Origin: Stramenopiles sp. TOSAG23-2
Lineage: Eukaryota; Sar
Direction of reading: 5' to 3'
Assembly (NCBI GenBank): GCA_900128395.1
Contig: LT649428.1
Location: 1 to 26,803, forward strand
Length of the DNA stretch: 26,803 nt
Positions 1 to 7,956 of the stretch are shown in pieces; the first letter of the stretch is position 1, and each line of letters starts with the position of its first letter. The translations under genes and the position numbers were made by a program. Below the pieces are notes generated by a model, which saw only the letters and a list, made by a program, of their open reading frames with translations, ran no database searches and was not told where the DNA came from.

Positions 1-22
1 AAGTTAATATGCTCACAATTCA

Positions 23-409
23 ATGATAGAACGAGATTCAGCAAAAACATCGTTGGTTGAAGCAAAAGAAGTACAAAAAGAAATTGAAAAGCATTTAAAA
101 GAAACTAGTAATATTTCACCAACGGCAAGGAAGAAAATACCAAAGAATTATTTATTATCTAGTAATGATCAAGATAATTATTATAGTGAAAATTTTTCTT
201 CAAGTTCTTCTTCTTCATCATCGTCGTCGTCTGATGCTGATGATTATTATGATGATGATGTGACAAACCAACAAACGAAAAGACATATTATGTTGGCAAA
301 ACAATTAGCAAAAACAACGAAAATGACTTCATTAATAAGTGATGCAGTTTATAATCGTAATATTCAATTAGACGAGATGGAAAAAGAAGAGGGTGGCGGT
401 GGTCCGTAA
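23..409 (+). CDS. Small Ser/Asp-rich protein, unknown function
   Basis: The frame encodes 128 residues and ends in TAA. A stop at 5–7 lies just upstream in the same frame, so this is either a short complete gene starting at 23 or the last exon of a gene beginning outside the window. The sequence is hydrophilic: a Lys/Glu-rich start (residues 1–40), a run of about 12 serines encoded by TCT/TCA/TCG codons (residues about 59–70), an acidic Asp/Tyr stretch, a mixed-charge helix-like C-terminal third and a terminal GGGGP. No domain, signal peptide or membrane segment was recognised. Third positions are A/T-rich as in the confident genes, which supports coding, but low complexity limits certainty. 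Confidence 0.42.
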   Translation: MIERDSAKTSLVEAKEVQKEIEKHLKETSNISPTARKKIPKNYLLSSNDQDNYYSENFSSSSSSSSSSSSDADDYYDDDVTNQQTKRHIMLAKQLAKTTKMTSLISDAVYNRNIQLDEMEKEEGGGGP

Positions 410-1277
410 AAAAACTATCACCAAGATTTTCGTAATAGATGTTTTTTTATATTTATTGGCATTTTGGTATTTTATATTTTATACACTCCAAATCTAGCAA
501 AACCATTTATACATTAACATTAAATAGTATTATTATTAGAAATTTCTCGCTCGAAAATGGCTCGTTATAAAGTATAGGGTTTAAAATGTAATTTATTTCA
601 TGTATAGGAAATAAATATCCGATGTTAGTGTAATATTATATCGCACGATCCTCTCGCGCTCACAGCACTGGTTATTTGTTCATTACCAATAACCACATCA
701 GTCCTGATGTGTACCTGTTAATCCGGAAGTAGTTAGGAACATATCATATATTGAAGTATAATAATTAGTAGTCTAAATAAGAATCACAGAAATTGAAAGC
801 ATTTTGCTGCTAACCCTGTGGCTAACTTTACGGGAAAACGTAGATTTGGACCACCAGGAAATGCCTCTGGTGCTCTGGTGTCCAGAGTCCAGAGAAACTT
901 TACTTACCACAGGATAATTCTTTAAAAAATCGCTAAATTTCTCTTGAATATGGTGATTCTTATTTGGACTACTAATTATTGTACTTATCTATATGCGATT
1001 TTCCTACCGACTTCCGTATTTGTGTGGGACCATACGACATACACCGTTCTCTGGGTTCTCGGTTTTTTGGTTTATACCCATAGTACTATATAGAGATATG
1101 TCACTACTACAGAATGCACTCACTCACATTTTACCAGTAACTTAGAACAACCATCGATGCAGTAATATCTAGAGATTGCATACATATGATTCAAGGACTT
1201 ATAAAATATAATAAAGATTCTTTCAAAATATTTATGATATCAGAATCCCAAATAAATTACCATCGTTACTTCATATT
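410..1277. other. Intergenic region with foldback element
   Basis: No convincing coding sequence lies between the small Ser-rich ORF and the phosphatase. The region is less AT-extreme than most spacers here and holds the long inverted repeat at 724–1016. A small hairpin (TGGTTAT paired with ATAACCA) lies around 668–695. A 60-codon frame starting at 1186 overlaps the phosphatase in another frame and looks like chance. Confidence 0.6.
724..1016. repeat. 293-bp foldback (long inverted repeat) element
   Basis: The arms 724–787 and 953–1016 are each 64 nt and are reverse complements at about 54 of 64 positions by hand alignment, with no gap. The outer tip is CGGAAGT and the inner end is AATAAGAATCAC. 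The 165-nt centre (788–952) is unique in this window and has no clear ORF. This layout fits a MITE-like or foldback element, or a transcribed hairpin. No clear target-site duplication was seen at the ends, and no second copy occurs in the window. Confidence 0.75.
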
Positions 1278-2315
1278 ATGGCAAAATTTAATAATAATAA
1301 CATTACAAATCTACCATCTGATTTATTATCAATTTTACGTAAAAACTCAGAAATTACACAATTGTTAAAAATCATTGATAAAAATCAACGTGTTGATTAT
1401 GATAAATTAGGTATCGAAGTCAACAATGAAGAAAAACAAAAAAGAAACACTATTGGAAATCATCCTTCTTCGACATATTTTGATAGCTGTGATGAAATAT
1501 ATTGCAATAATAAAACTGGTGCAAAAGTATATGTTGGTAATGTTGAAGCTGCAAATAATACAAAACAATTAAATGAATTACAAATTTTTAATATCGTAGA
1601 TTGTCGTGCTGGATTTTCGAAACCTTTCTTTCATGAAATTGCATCTAATCATAACAAATTACATGTGGAAGATAGTTTTAACAATTGGGATATGTTAATA
1701 AAAAATAGTCCAAAAACCCGTAGACGTTTTCGTTTCCAAGTTGAAAGACATTGGTCATATCATTACGATCCTATCAAAAATAAAATTATAAGTTGTGATG
1801 ATAATAAAGTATTAGTAAATAATTGTCCTCCATTTTCAACCTATTCTTCTTCGGTATTTTTAAAGGAAGAAACAACTATCTTAAAGCAAGAAGAAGAAGA
1901 AGAAGAAGAAGAAGAAGGAAGGAAAAAATCAAATACAAAAGAAGAAACAATAATTTGTAAAGAAAACAAACAAGAACAAATACAAAATACTTTGTATCAA
2001 GCACATTATGTAAAAGTAAAAGATAATAATGATGCGGTAGTTCTTTTTTTTCAACCAATTTTTGATTTTATTGATCAATTACTATGTAATGGAAAACATG
2101 TTTTGATACATTGTTTAGCTGGTGCACATCGTGCAGGTACAACAGCAATTGCATATTTAATGTATAAAAAGAAAATATCCTTACAAAAAGCAATTGTATT
2201 AGCAAAATTACGAAGATCTGTTATTGATCCAGTTGGCAGTTTTCCAGCTCTTCTAATCCGATTGGAATTAGGATTATCAACAAGAAAAAAGAACGACGCC
2301 AAAAAGTATGTTTAA
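1278..2315 (+). CDS. Dual-specificity protein phosphatase
   Basis: The 345-residue protein ends in TAA. The cysteine phosphatase signature HC-x2-G-x2-R is HCLAGAHR, with nucleophile Cys279 and phosphate-binding Arg285, followed by the AG(T)TAIAYLM helix usual in dual-specificity phosphatases. An upstream strand-helix block (KVYVGNVEAANN, residues about 83–94) matches the family start. Asp249 or Asp252, about 30 residues before the Cys, is the likely general acid. By family, it would dephosphorylate phosphotyrosine or phospho-Ser/Thr substrates. The domain is much longer than the usual ~140 residues because of an insert of roughly 100 residues (about 140–240) with a Glu run at 205–213 encoded by a GAA/AAG microsatellite. 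No signal peptide or membrane segment was seen. The specific substrate cannot be inferred. Confidence 0.87.
   Translation: MAKFNNNNITNLPSDLLSILRKNSEITQLLKIIDKNQRVDYDKLGIEVNNEEKQKRNTIGNHPSSTYFDSCDEIYCNNKTGAKVYVGNVEAANNTKQLNELQIFNIVDCRAGFSKPFFHEIASNHNKLHVEDSFNNWDMLIKNSPKTRRRFRFQVERHWSYHYDPIKNKIISCDDNKVLVNNCPPFSTYSSSVFLKEETTILKQEEEEEEEEEGRKKSNTKEETIICKENKQEQIQNTLYQAHYVKVKDNNDAVVLFFQPIFDFIDQLLCNGKHVLIHCLAGAHRAGTTAIAYLMYKKKISLQKAIVLAKLRRSVIDPVGSFPALLIRLELGLSTRKKNDAKKYV
1888..1917 (+). repeat. AAG/GAA microsatellite inside phosphatase gene
   Basis: About ten consecutive AAG triplets encode the poly-Glu run of the phosphatase. As an in-frame triplet repeat it can vary in length without breaking the reading frame. 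Confidence 0.9.
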
Positions 2316-2679
2316 ATCTATTAAAATATAAAATATTATTGAAATTGATAGTATATTTTGTACTATTAAATTACTAACACTACTGTTTTCGACTCCTATA
2401 TATCACCATAATATCAGCGAACACCCTATGTAATTTCTGTAGTCTACTAAGCTTATCACTCTGAAATTTCAGTACCGGGGATTACAAGGTAATGCAAATC
2501 CCTTAAAATTTTCAAAATTCCTAAAAATTAAAAAATTCAAAACAACAAACAAAAAATAATAACCAGGTATACATATATATATATATACTTTCATATCAAA
2601 AATTCTGTGAGGCAATAATAGTTTTCATTCTTTATACGTTCGATGATTCATTATTTAACGTTATTAAAAAAGTACCAAC
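2316..2679. other. Intergenic spacer, AT-rich
   Basis: This 364-nt spacer between the phosphatase stop and the PARP start has no ORF of note. It holds a (TA) run near 2573–2587 and A-rich sequence just upstream of the PARP ATG. It presumably contains the phosphatase 3' end and the PARP promoter; no motif stands out. Confidence 0.6.
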
Positions 2680-4477
2680 ATGATAAAGTATAGAATATTT
2701 CATAAGATATTAAATAAAAGTCCTCAATTGTTGAAATTAATTAAATACAATAAGCAACAACAATATGTTAAATATAAATGTATATATAAATTCAATAAAG
2801 AATATAGTACTCTACGTAAAATGAATAAATACTATAATACTTTAAGCATATTTAACCTTAGAACAAACATGTTTCGAGTTCGATGGATTGGTGTTGGTAT
2901 GTTTGTTGGCCTTACAATCTTTGGTGGGTCAGCATTAAATAATCGAGAGGAGGCAGAAGCTCCATTAACAAAAAACGAAGATGCAACGGTTGTAGTTGAT
3001 GGTGGGTTCAATGATAATATTGTAAATTTTTCTGAGTTGATGGAACGATATGTCTGGAATAACTACTCGCTTTTGCCTACTTGGCAAATGTGTAAAGTGG
3101 AACTTAATAATGATCTACTCTTATTATCAAATTCTTACACTAAGAAAGATATTGTAAATAATATTGGCAAAAATCTAAAAGCAAATGGAAAACGCTTAGT
3201 TGCCATACCTACTTTAAATACTGAGGTTGAAGAAAAAAATGGCAGCATCACATCTTACAAGTATTTAGAAATAAAAACATCGAATGGTGATGTGGAATAT
3301 CTCCGAAATCATACCTCGCGTAGCGTCAATAAACACGAGTTAAAACAGAGCATAGTGGACGACGAAGAAAATGATATGCAAATGATTGGAAAATTAAAAA
3401 ATCTGCTTATACATGATGAAGAAAAAAACAATAATAATCATCTTAAAAGATTTGTGGATGTAACGTTTCCATCCAATTGGACAGGCGATTTATATACGAT
3501 AAAGAAGGTATTACTAAATAACAAATCAAAAGAATATAAAAAAGTTGAAGAGCTGGTATTAAAAAACCAAGCAAAAACTAGGAAAAACAACATTAATGGG
3601 ACTTTTGTAAAGGGTAAAATTAAAGTAAAAAATATATATCGAATTCAATCACCAAAAGTATGGGAGTGTTATATGATGAGAAAACGAGGTAAGTAATTGT
3701 ATCTGGTAATGTATCTCGTATATATATGCATGATGGTTAAAATCTCGTATATATATATAAAATCTTCTCTCACATCATAAGAATCTTTTCATATATTTGC
3801 CATCATACTTTACAGCCATTGAAGCAACTAATCATGGAGATCCAAATGAAAAATATCTATTTCATGGTTCTACATATATATCAACAATTATCAGACATGG
3901 TTTAGATCCACGCGTTTGTTGCTTGTATGGGATGATTGGGGGGGGAGTTTATTTTGCATCAAAGTCAACCAAATCAGCTCGATATTCACAATGTTGTAAA
4001 CCTGGTGATTCTGGTAGTATGTTTTTGTGTAGAGTTTCTTTGGGAAAAGAGAAAGTAGCATTGATGCCATATAGATCAATCCGTCGACCTCCACAACCAT
4101 GGTGGGGATTTCCGACTGAATTTATGTCATGGTTGAAAGATCAAGAATTTCATTCTGTCTATGTGGTAAGTTAAAAAGTTTTTCTTTCTTGTGTCAATCT
4201 TATTTATAATAAAATCTTATAATATGAAATGATATATTAATATTATTACATATATATATATATATGATATGATAGAAATTTTGGCTAACATTCAATTGTG
4301 TCAATATAAATACAAAAATATATACTATATATATGTAATATATTTGTAATATTGTGCATATTCGGCCAAGCACAGCCAGCAGAACGTGGGTTTTTGCAAT
4401 TAAAAATGGATGAATATGTGTGTTTTCATACTAATCAAGGATATCCAGAGTATTTGATAGATTTTCAATTACAATAA
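2680..4477 (+). CDS. Poly(ADP-ribose) polymerase, three exons
   Basis: I join exons 2680–3688, 3816–4165 and 4376–4477; both introns start GTAAGT, end CAG and keep phase (1, then 0), giving 486 residues and a TAA stop. Exon 1 ends in the PARP fold start (YRIQSPKVWECYMMRKR). Exon 2 carries the NAD-binding His353 (YLFHGS), Tyr382 (GGGVYFA) and the following KSARYSQC block. Exon 3 carries Glu466 (MDEYV) and the end YPEYLIDFQ. The H-Y-E triad is complete, so family knowledge predicts polymer-forming ADP-ribose transfer from NAD+ to proteins. The short region around Cys371/372 and the C-terminal YPEYLI resemble tankyrase-type domains. Unusually, the N-terminus is very basic with no acidic residue before about 41, followed by a hydrophobic segment at about 69–86, suggesting an organelle-targeted, membrane-anchored form. 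Residues 90–320 are unrecognised; no WGR, zinc finger or ankyrin repeats are visible. Confidence 0.85.
3689..3815 (+). other. PARP intron 1 (127 nt, phase 1)
   Basis: The donor is G|GTAAGT at 3689 and the acceptor TTTACAG ends at 3815. One base of codon 337 lies in exon 1 and two in exon 2, restoring GCC (Ala). Reading through instead meets TAA at 3694–3696. The intron contains two copies of CTCGTATATATAT. Confidence 0.85.
4166..4375 (+). other. PARP intron 2 (210 nt, phase 0)
   Basis: The donor GTAAGT is at 4166 directly after codon 453, and the acceptor CACAG ends at 4375. It is the only nearby AG that keeps the downstream MDEYV–YPEYLIDF reading frame. The intron is TA-rich, with a (TA) run near 4251–4265. 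Confidence 0.8.
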
Positions 4478-4560
4478 AATTAGAATCTCTGCGTATTCAT
4501 AGAAACAAAAAGAGATAAAAAAATACACGAGTATATATTTATAAATTTTAATAATATAAA

Positions 4561-4735
4561 TATTGGTTAAAATCTAAGTTATAATAATTTTACACTTCTC
4601 GTGTTAAAGTAATATGCTCAATACTCAATCGCAAGAATAATATGCTATCCTACTATAATAAAGCTCTCCTGACGTCGCCGCAAGCTCTCATGCGCCACCG
4701 CAAGCTAATACTCCATAAGCACAAGTAGGTCTGAA
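4561..4735. repeat. Dispersed repeat, copy 1
   Basis: The segment matches the end of the window (about 26563–26803) in blocks: TTTTACACTTCTCGTGT, TAATATGCTCAATACTCAA with CGCAAGAATAAT, TCCTACTAT, AAAGCTCT and CACAAGTAGGT, in the same order and orientation. The spacing between blocks differs through insertions in the other copy. Both copies lie downstream of a plus-strand gene. Confidence 0.8.
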
Positions 4736-4870
4736 TCCAGTATAACACACTCGATGAAAGTGGTGTGAATAGTCCATAGGTTTTCCAAAGTTTGGTGGTT
4801 TTGAATTCCCCAGGGGTGGATTCATAGCAACCATTGTCTTGGGTGACAATAGGTTGTGGTTGCAATGCAC
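4688..4870 (-). CDS. Possible 60-residue protein (doubtful)
   Basis: A 60-codon minus-strand frame ends in TGA. The product has a Pro/Gly-rich centre (NPPLGNSKPPNFGKP), a histidine cluster (SHHFHR) and three Cys near the end. I do not recognise it. Its last ~15 codons have a counterpart at the window's right edge (minus strand, 26803 downwards) where the frame runs on past the equivalent stop and Gly codons have become Arg. That suggests either a small gene with a decayed duplicate or a non-coding repeat that is open by chance. A second overlapping frame (4653–4865) is also open, which weakens the case. Confidence 0.25.
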   Translation of the reverse strand: MHCNHNLLSPKTMVAMNPPLGNSKPPNFGKPMDYSHHFHRVCYTGFRPTCAYGVLACGGA

Positions 4871-4905
4871 AAAATTATCACGTAATATATTTTAAAAAAA
4901 AATTT

Positions 4906-5811
4906 TTATCTTCCACCACCATTTCTGAAATTATCAGCAATACCTGATCCATATCCAACAAGAAGCACACTTGGAATACCAAAAAACCATTTAAAATTTT
5001 CTGCAATAGAAATAGTTCCTTTCAATTCTTTCACAACTTGTTTTGTATTTTTATTCAATGTTATTAAATAAGGATTGCTACATGTTATATGTTCATCATC
5101 TGGACGTTGAAAAAAATATGTACCTCCAAATATAAATGCACTATCATCTTTACATAATACTTCCACCTTTACATCCGTTCCAAGTAAAACAGGATCAAAA
5201 TTGTATGATGATACACCATCGCTATTTTTAGCTTTTGCCATGTCAAGTACTAACGCACGATGTTGCATTTTCAAAGCTTGAGATGCAGCTGAATCACCTA
5301 CTGGTTCATATTTTTCATATATTTTTTTCAAACCAAATTCATCTAAACTAGCAGAATCGTTCAAATTTTCTATATACATGGATTGTGTTGCAAAAGAATC
5401 TTCTTGTTTAATACGTATATCGTTGCTTTTATCCCTCATAACTCTTGCAAACGATTTATATTCACTACAGACAACAGTTGATTTTTTTCGTTGTTCCTGT
5501 AATATAGTACATTTAAATAAATTATTAACCGTTGTTACTTTTTTATAAACAGGCTTATATTCTCTTTGTATTCTTTTTGGGCATTCATCCAATGAAAGTG
5601 TTGCATTACTATCTATTATACCTTGAACAACGTATTCATTATTTGTATCTGTTTCTTTATCATCAGAGGGTGGTTGTAATTCAATAATATCAATTTTATT
5701 ACAGGCTCTTAATTTTTGTATTCTATATCTTTCATGATATGATACATAATATGCAATAGATGATATACCCAAACCAATTGATCCAGCAACTAAAGCAACA
5801 TATTGTGACAT
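4906..5811 (-). CDS. GIDE/BAM-like two-pass membrane protein, no RING
   Basis: The 301-residue protein ends in TAA. A hydrophobic segment at about residues 4–24 starts the protein, a second lies at about 275–292, and a soluble region of about 250 residues lies between. This arrangement, with the stretch LKKIYEKYEPVGDS at 161–174, resembles the mitochondrial E3 ligase MUL1/MAPL, where the intermembrane-space BAM (GIDE) domain lies between two membrane segments. MUL1 has a cytosolic RING after the second segment; here only about nine residues (NFRNGGGR end) follow, and no cysteine-rich exon is visible downstream. If the relationship is right, this would be an outer-mitochondrial-membrane protein without ligase activity of its own. 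The match is from remembered patterns, so the family call is tentative; the topology is better supported. Confidence 0.6.
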   Translation of the reverse strand: MSQYVALVAGSIGLGISSIAYYVSYHERYRIQKLRACNKIDIIELQPPSDDKETDTNNEYVVQGIIDSNATLSLDECPKRIQREYKPVYKKVTTVNNLFKCTILQEQRKKSTVVCSEYKSFARVMRDKSNDIRIKQEDSFATQSMYIENLNDSASLDEFGLKKIYEKYEPVGDSAASQALKMQHRALVLDMAKAKNSDGVSSYNFDPVLLGTDVKVEVLCKDDSAFIFGGTYFFQRPDDEHITCSNPYLITLNKNTKQVVKELKGTISIAENFKWFFGIPSVLLVGYGSGIADNFRNGGGR

Positions 5812-6268
5812 TTATTATTTATTGATATATTGTTATTTATATTGTTATCAATTTATATAATGTTGGAAAAAAACAAAAGAAAAAACAACTCTGTCTGTGA
5901 TCACAAAATTAATCATACACACACAATATTATTATATGTATATGATTTACTTTTACTCTCTCCATTAGCACACTACTAATCATACAGATGTTTGCAACCA
6001 ACACCGGACAGTGAGAGAGAGAGTTACTGTACGTGCATATACACACAACAATATCTTTTTTTTTTTTTGTTCTATGTACCATGGCCTATTTAAGGATTTT
6101 ATATAATAATAATTTTCTCTCTGAAAACTACTATAGGATAGCAACACTACTCTAACTCTGCTGGTGGTGCGTCGGCCTGAGTATATCTGGAAAAGAGTTG
6201 GTGCTATGACAGTGCTAATATCGGATATTTATATTGACACATATCTATTAGTTTTGTAATTTCGGTCA

Positions 6269-6337
6269 ACTGGCAATAGCTTTTTGCACAAAATATGGTA
6301 TTTCAGTGCTGTGTAATGCTTAAAAGCTATTGCCAGT
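6269..6337. repeat. 16-bp perfect inverted repeat, 37-nt loop
   Basis: ACTGGCAATAGCTTTT (6269–6284) is exactly complementary to AAAAGCTATTGCCAGT (6322–6337), with a 37-nt loop. It could form a stem-loop in RNA or a cruciform in DNA. No second copy was found in the window. Confidence 0.85.
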
Positions 6338-6354
6338 AAAGAAAATTTGTCTGG

Positions 6355-6380
6355 GAGCTATACCATCACGGTGGTAGCTC
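6355..6380. repeat. Small hairpin GAGCTA…TAGCTC
   Basis: GAGCTA (6355–6360) pairs with TAGCTC (6375–6380), and the inner ACC pairs with GGT, leaving a five-base loop and a small bulge. It lies 17 nt after the larger inverted repeat. Confidence 0.55.
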
Positions 6381-6384
6381 TATT

Positions 6385-6420
6385 AACTGGCTAACCAGCT
6401 AACTAACTGGCTAACCAGCT
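6385..6420. repeat. Two-copy 20-bp tandem repeat
   Basis: AACTGGCTAACCAGCT occurs at 6385–6400 and again at 6405–6420, period 20. The unit is itself partly palindromic (CTGG…CCAG). It might be a paired binding site in the shared promoter region. Confidence 0.7.
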
Positions 6421-6783
6421 AACCACAAATTCAACAAAAAAATATTATATATTACAAGATATACCGTATGAAGATATTTTAATATAATAAAGAAATATGT
6501 ATGTCGTATATTACATATGTGTGTAGTAAATAGGTAAACAAAATATTATTTAGATAAAATAACATTTTAAACATATTATAATATTATAATTAATCGTTAT
6601 TTGTGTGTATCCTTGTTTTTTTTTTTTTTGCGAAAAGTACATACATACATAAAACAAATTTCAATATTTTTATTATAGTGCATTTGTAGTAAAAATTATT
6701 ATATATATATTTGTATTATTTGTAATCTCAACTAATAATAAATCAGAAAATTAATTTTATATAATAAATAAAAATAGAATAAT

Positions 6784-7956
6784 ATGGTATCCACCGGTAT
6801 AGCGTTACTATGTTGTGGAATTGCTGTATTCTTTTTTGGATCGAATTTTGTACCAGTCAAAACAGTTGAAACTGGGGATGGAGTTTTCTTCAGTTTTGTG
6901 CTTTGTACAGGGATATTCTTTGTCGGTATTATTATTAATGCCGTTGAAGGTTTTCCTGAGTTTGAACCTTGGGCCATGTTAGGTGGCGCCATTTGGTGTA
7001 CTGGCAATTTGATGTCTGTGCCAACAATTAAATTGATTGGTTTATCCTTGGGTATGTTATTATGGGGAACTACTAATATGTTGGTTGGATGGGCCACGGG
7101 AAGGTTTGGCCTATTTGGTGTCAACCCACAATTAGCCTGTGATCCAGAAGATGCAAATCAAGCAGAAAGCTCTTGCATACATGATGTAGGTTTAAATTAC
7201 GTTGGTATGATCTTAGCTTGCATATCTTTAGTTATTTATGTATTTGTTGAACCTGAAGATATGGAGAAACATGAAACAAGTAGTCGTGAAAGCGATTCGG
7301 ATCGCTTGTTAGACCATGTACGCAATGAGGATTACATGAGTTTCATGCCAACCCCACGTATTATATCAAACCAGCCATTTCGCGAAGTTGTAAACCAAGT
7401 TCCAAGTTTTCATGAGGATTTGGATAAATTAGCCGATGTTGAAGGTAATATTATCAGACCAACAGCAGTTGGTAAAATCGATCGTTTAAGCAAAGCATCG
7501 AAAAGGCTTCTTGGTATCCTGTTGGCTTGTACATCTGGATTGTTTTACGGATCCAATTTAACACCACCACAAGTTGAGCATGATCATGGTGGTGACCAGA
7601 ATTTAATGCATTATATATTTTCACATTTTTGTGGTATACAATTTACTATGACATTGTATTTCATAGCATATTGTATATACAATGGTGAAAAAGCTGCTAT
7701 ATATCCAAAAGCGATTGTACCAGGATTTTTCTCGGGTGTTATGTGGGCTGTTGCGCAAGTGTCCTGGTTTATTGCAAATGGCGCATTGGGATTTGCAGTA
7801 TCATTTCCTATCATTGCATGTGGTCCAGGGCTGGTTGCTTCGTTATGGGGTATTTTTGTTTTTGGTGAAATTAGAGGAACACGCAATTATATTGTTATCT
7901 CTATTGCAGGTCTTTTTACCGTATGTTCTGGTATTATTATTGGATTGAGTAAATAA
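6784..7956 (+). CDS. TMEM144-family carbohydrate transporter
   Basis: The 390-residue protein ends in TAA. It has two homologous halves, as in the TMEM144 family (drug/metabolite transporter superfamily). The first half begins with FFFGSNFVPVK and a series of hydrophobic helices (residues 5–165). The second begins with LFYGSNLTPPQVEHD and continues with about five helices to the C-terminus. A charged, probably cytoplasmic linker at about 158–240 carries Ser/Asp-rich sequence (SSRESDSDR). Paired F-[FY]-G-S-N motifs and the HYIFSHFCGI helix support the call. The family is annotated as putative sugar transporters, but substrates are mostly untested, so carbohydrate transport is an inference. The start is the first ATG, just after an A/T-rich leader. 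The next gene is another carrier in the same orientation. Confidence 0.88.
   Translation: MVSTGIALLCCGIAVFFFGSNFVPVKTVETGDGVFFSFVLCTGIFFVGIIINAVEGFPEFEPWAMLGGAIWCTGNLMSVPTIKLIGLSLGMLLWGTTNMLVGWATGRFGLFGVNPQLACDPEDANQAESSCIHDVGLNYVGMILACISLVIYVFVEPEDMEKHETSSRESDSDRLLDHVRNEDYMSFMPTPRIISNQPFREVVNQVPSFHEDLDKLADVEGNIIRPTAVGKIDRLSKASKRLLGILLACTSGLFYGSNLTPPQVEHDHGGDQNLMHYIFSHFCGIQFTMTLYFIAYCIYNGEKAAIYPKAIVPGFFSGVMWAVAQVSWFIANGALGFAVSFPIIACGPGLVASLWGIFVFGEIRGTRNYIVISIAGLFTVCSGIIIGLSK

Larger units (their letters stand above)
4478..4905. other. Convergent 3' region of PARP and GIDE-like genes
   Basis: The two genes end towards each other here. The span contains most of the dispersed repeat at 4561–4735 and two overlapping minus-strand frames between 4653 and 4870. 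A short antisense gene is possible but weak. Confidence 0.55.
5812..6783. promoter_or_regulatory. Divergent promoter region with hairpins
   Basis: This 972-nt spacer separates the divergent starts of the GIDE-like gene (minus) and the TMEM144 gene (plus), so it should contain both promoters. It holds a 16-bp perfect inverted repeat (6269–6337), a smaller hairpin (6355–6380), a two-copy 20-bp tandem repeat (6385–6420), poly-T runs near 6058–6069 and 6617–6629, and TA-rich sequence before the TMEM144 ATG. No individual promoter element can be assigned. Confidence 0.5.

Noticed and set aside
2877-2895. GTTCGA motif as a tRNA T-loop
   Set aside because: It is in the PARP coding sequence and no acceptor or anticodon stems can be formed around it. 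No tRNA was found by eye elsewhere.
3797-4174. PARP exon 2 as a separate gene
   Set aside because: It begins without ATG, follows a phase-matched acceptor and lacks the catalytic Glu, which is in exon 3; joining gives a complete domain.
4653-4865. 70-residue minus-strand frame overlapping the 60-residue one
   Set aside because: It overlaps another open frame almost entirely, lies partly in a dispersed repeat and shows no recognisable motif.
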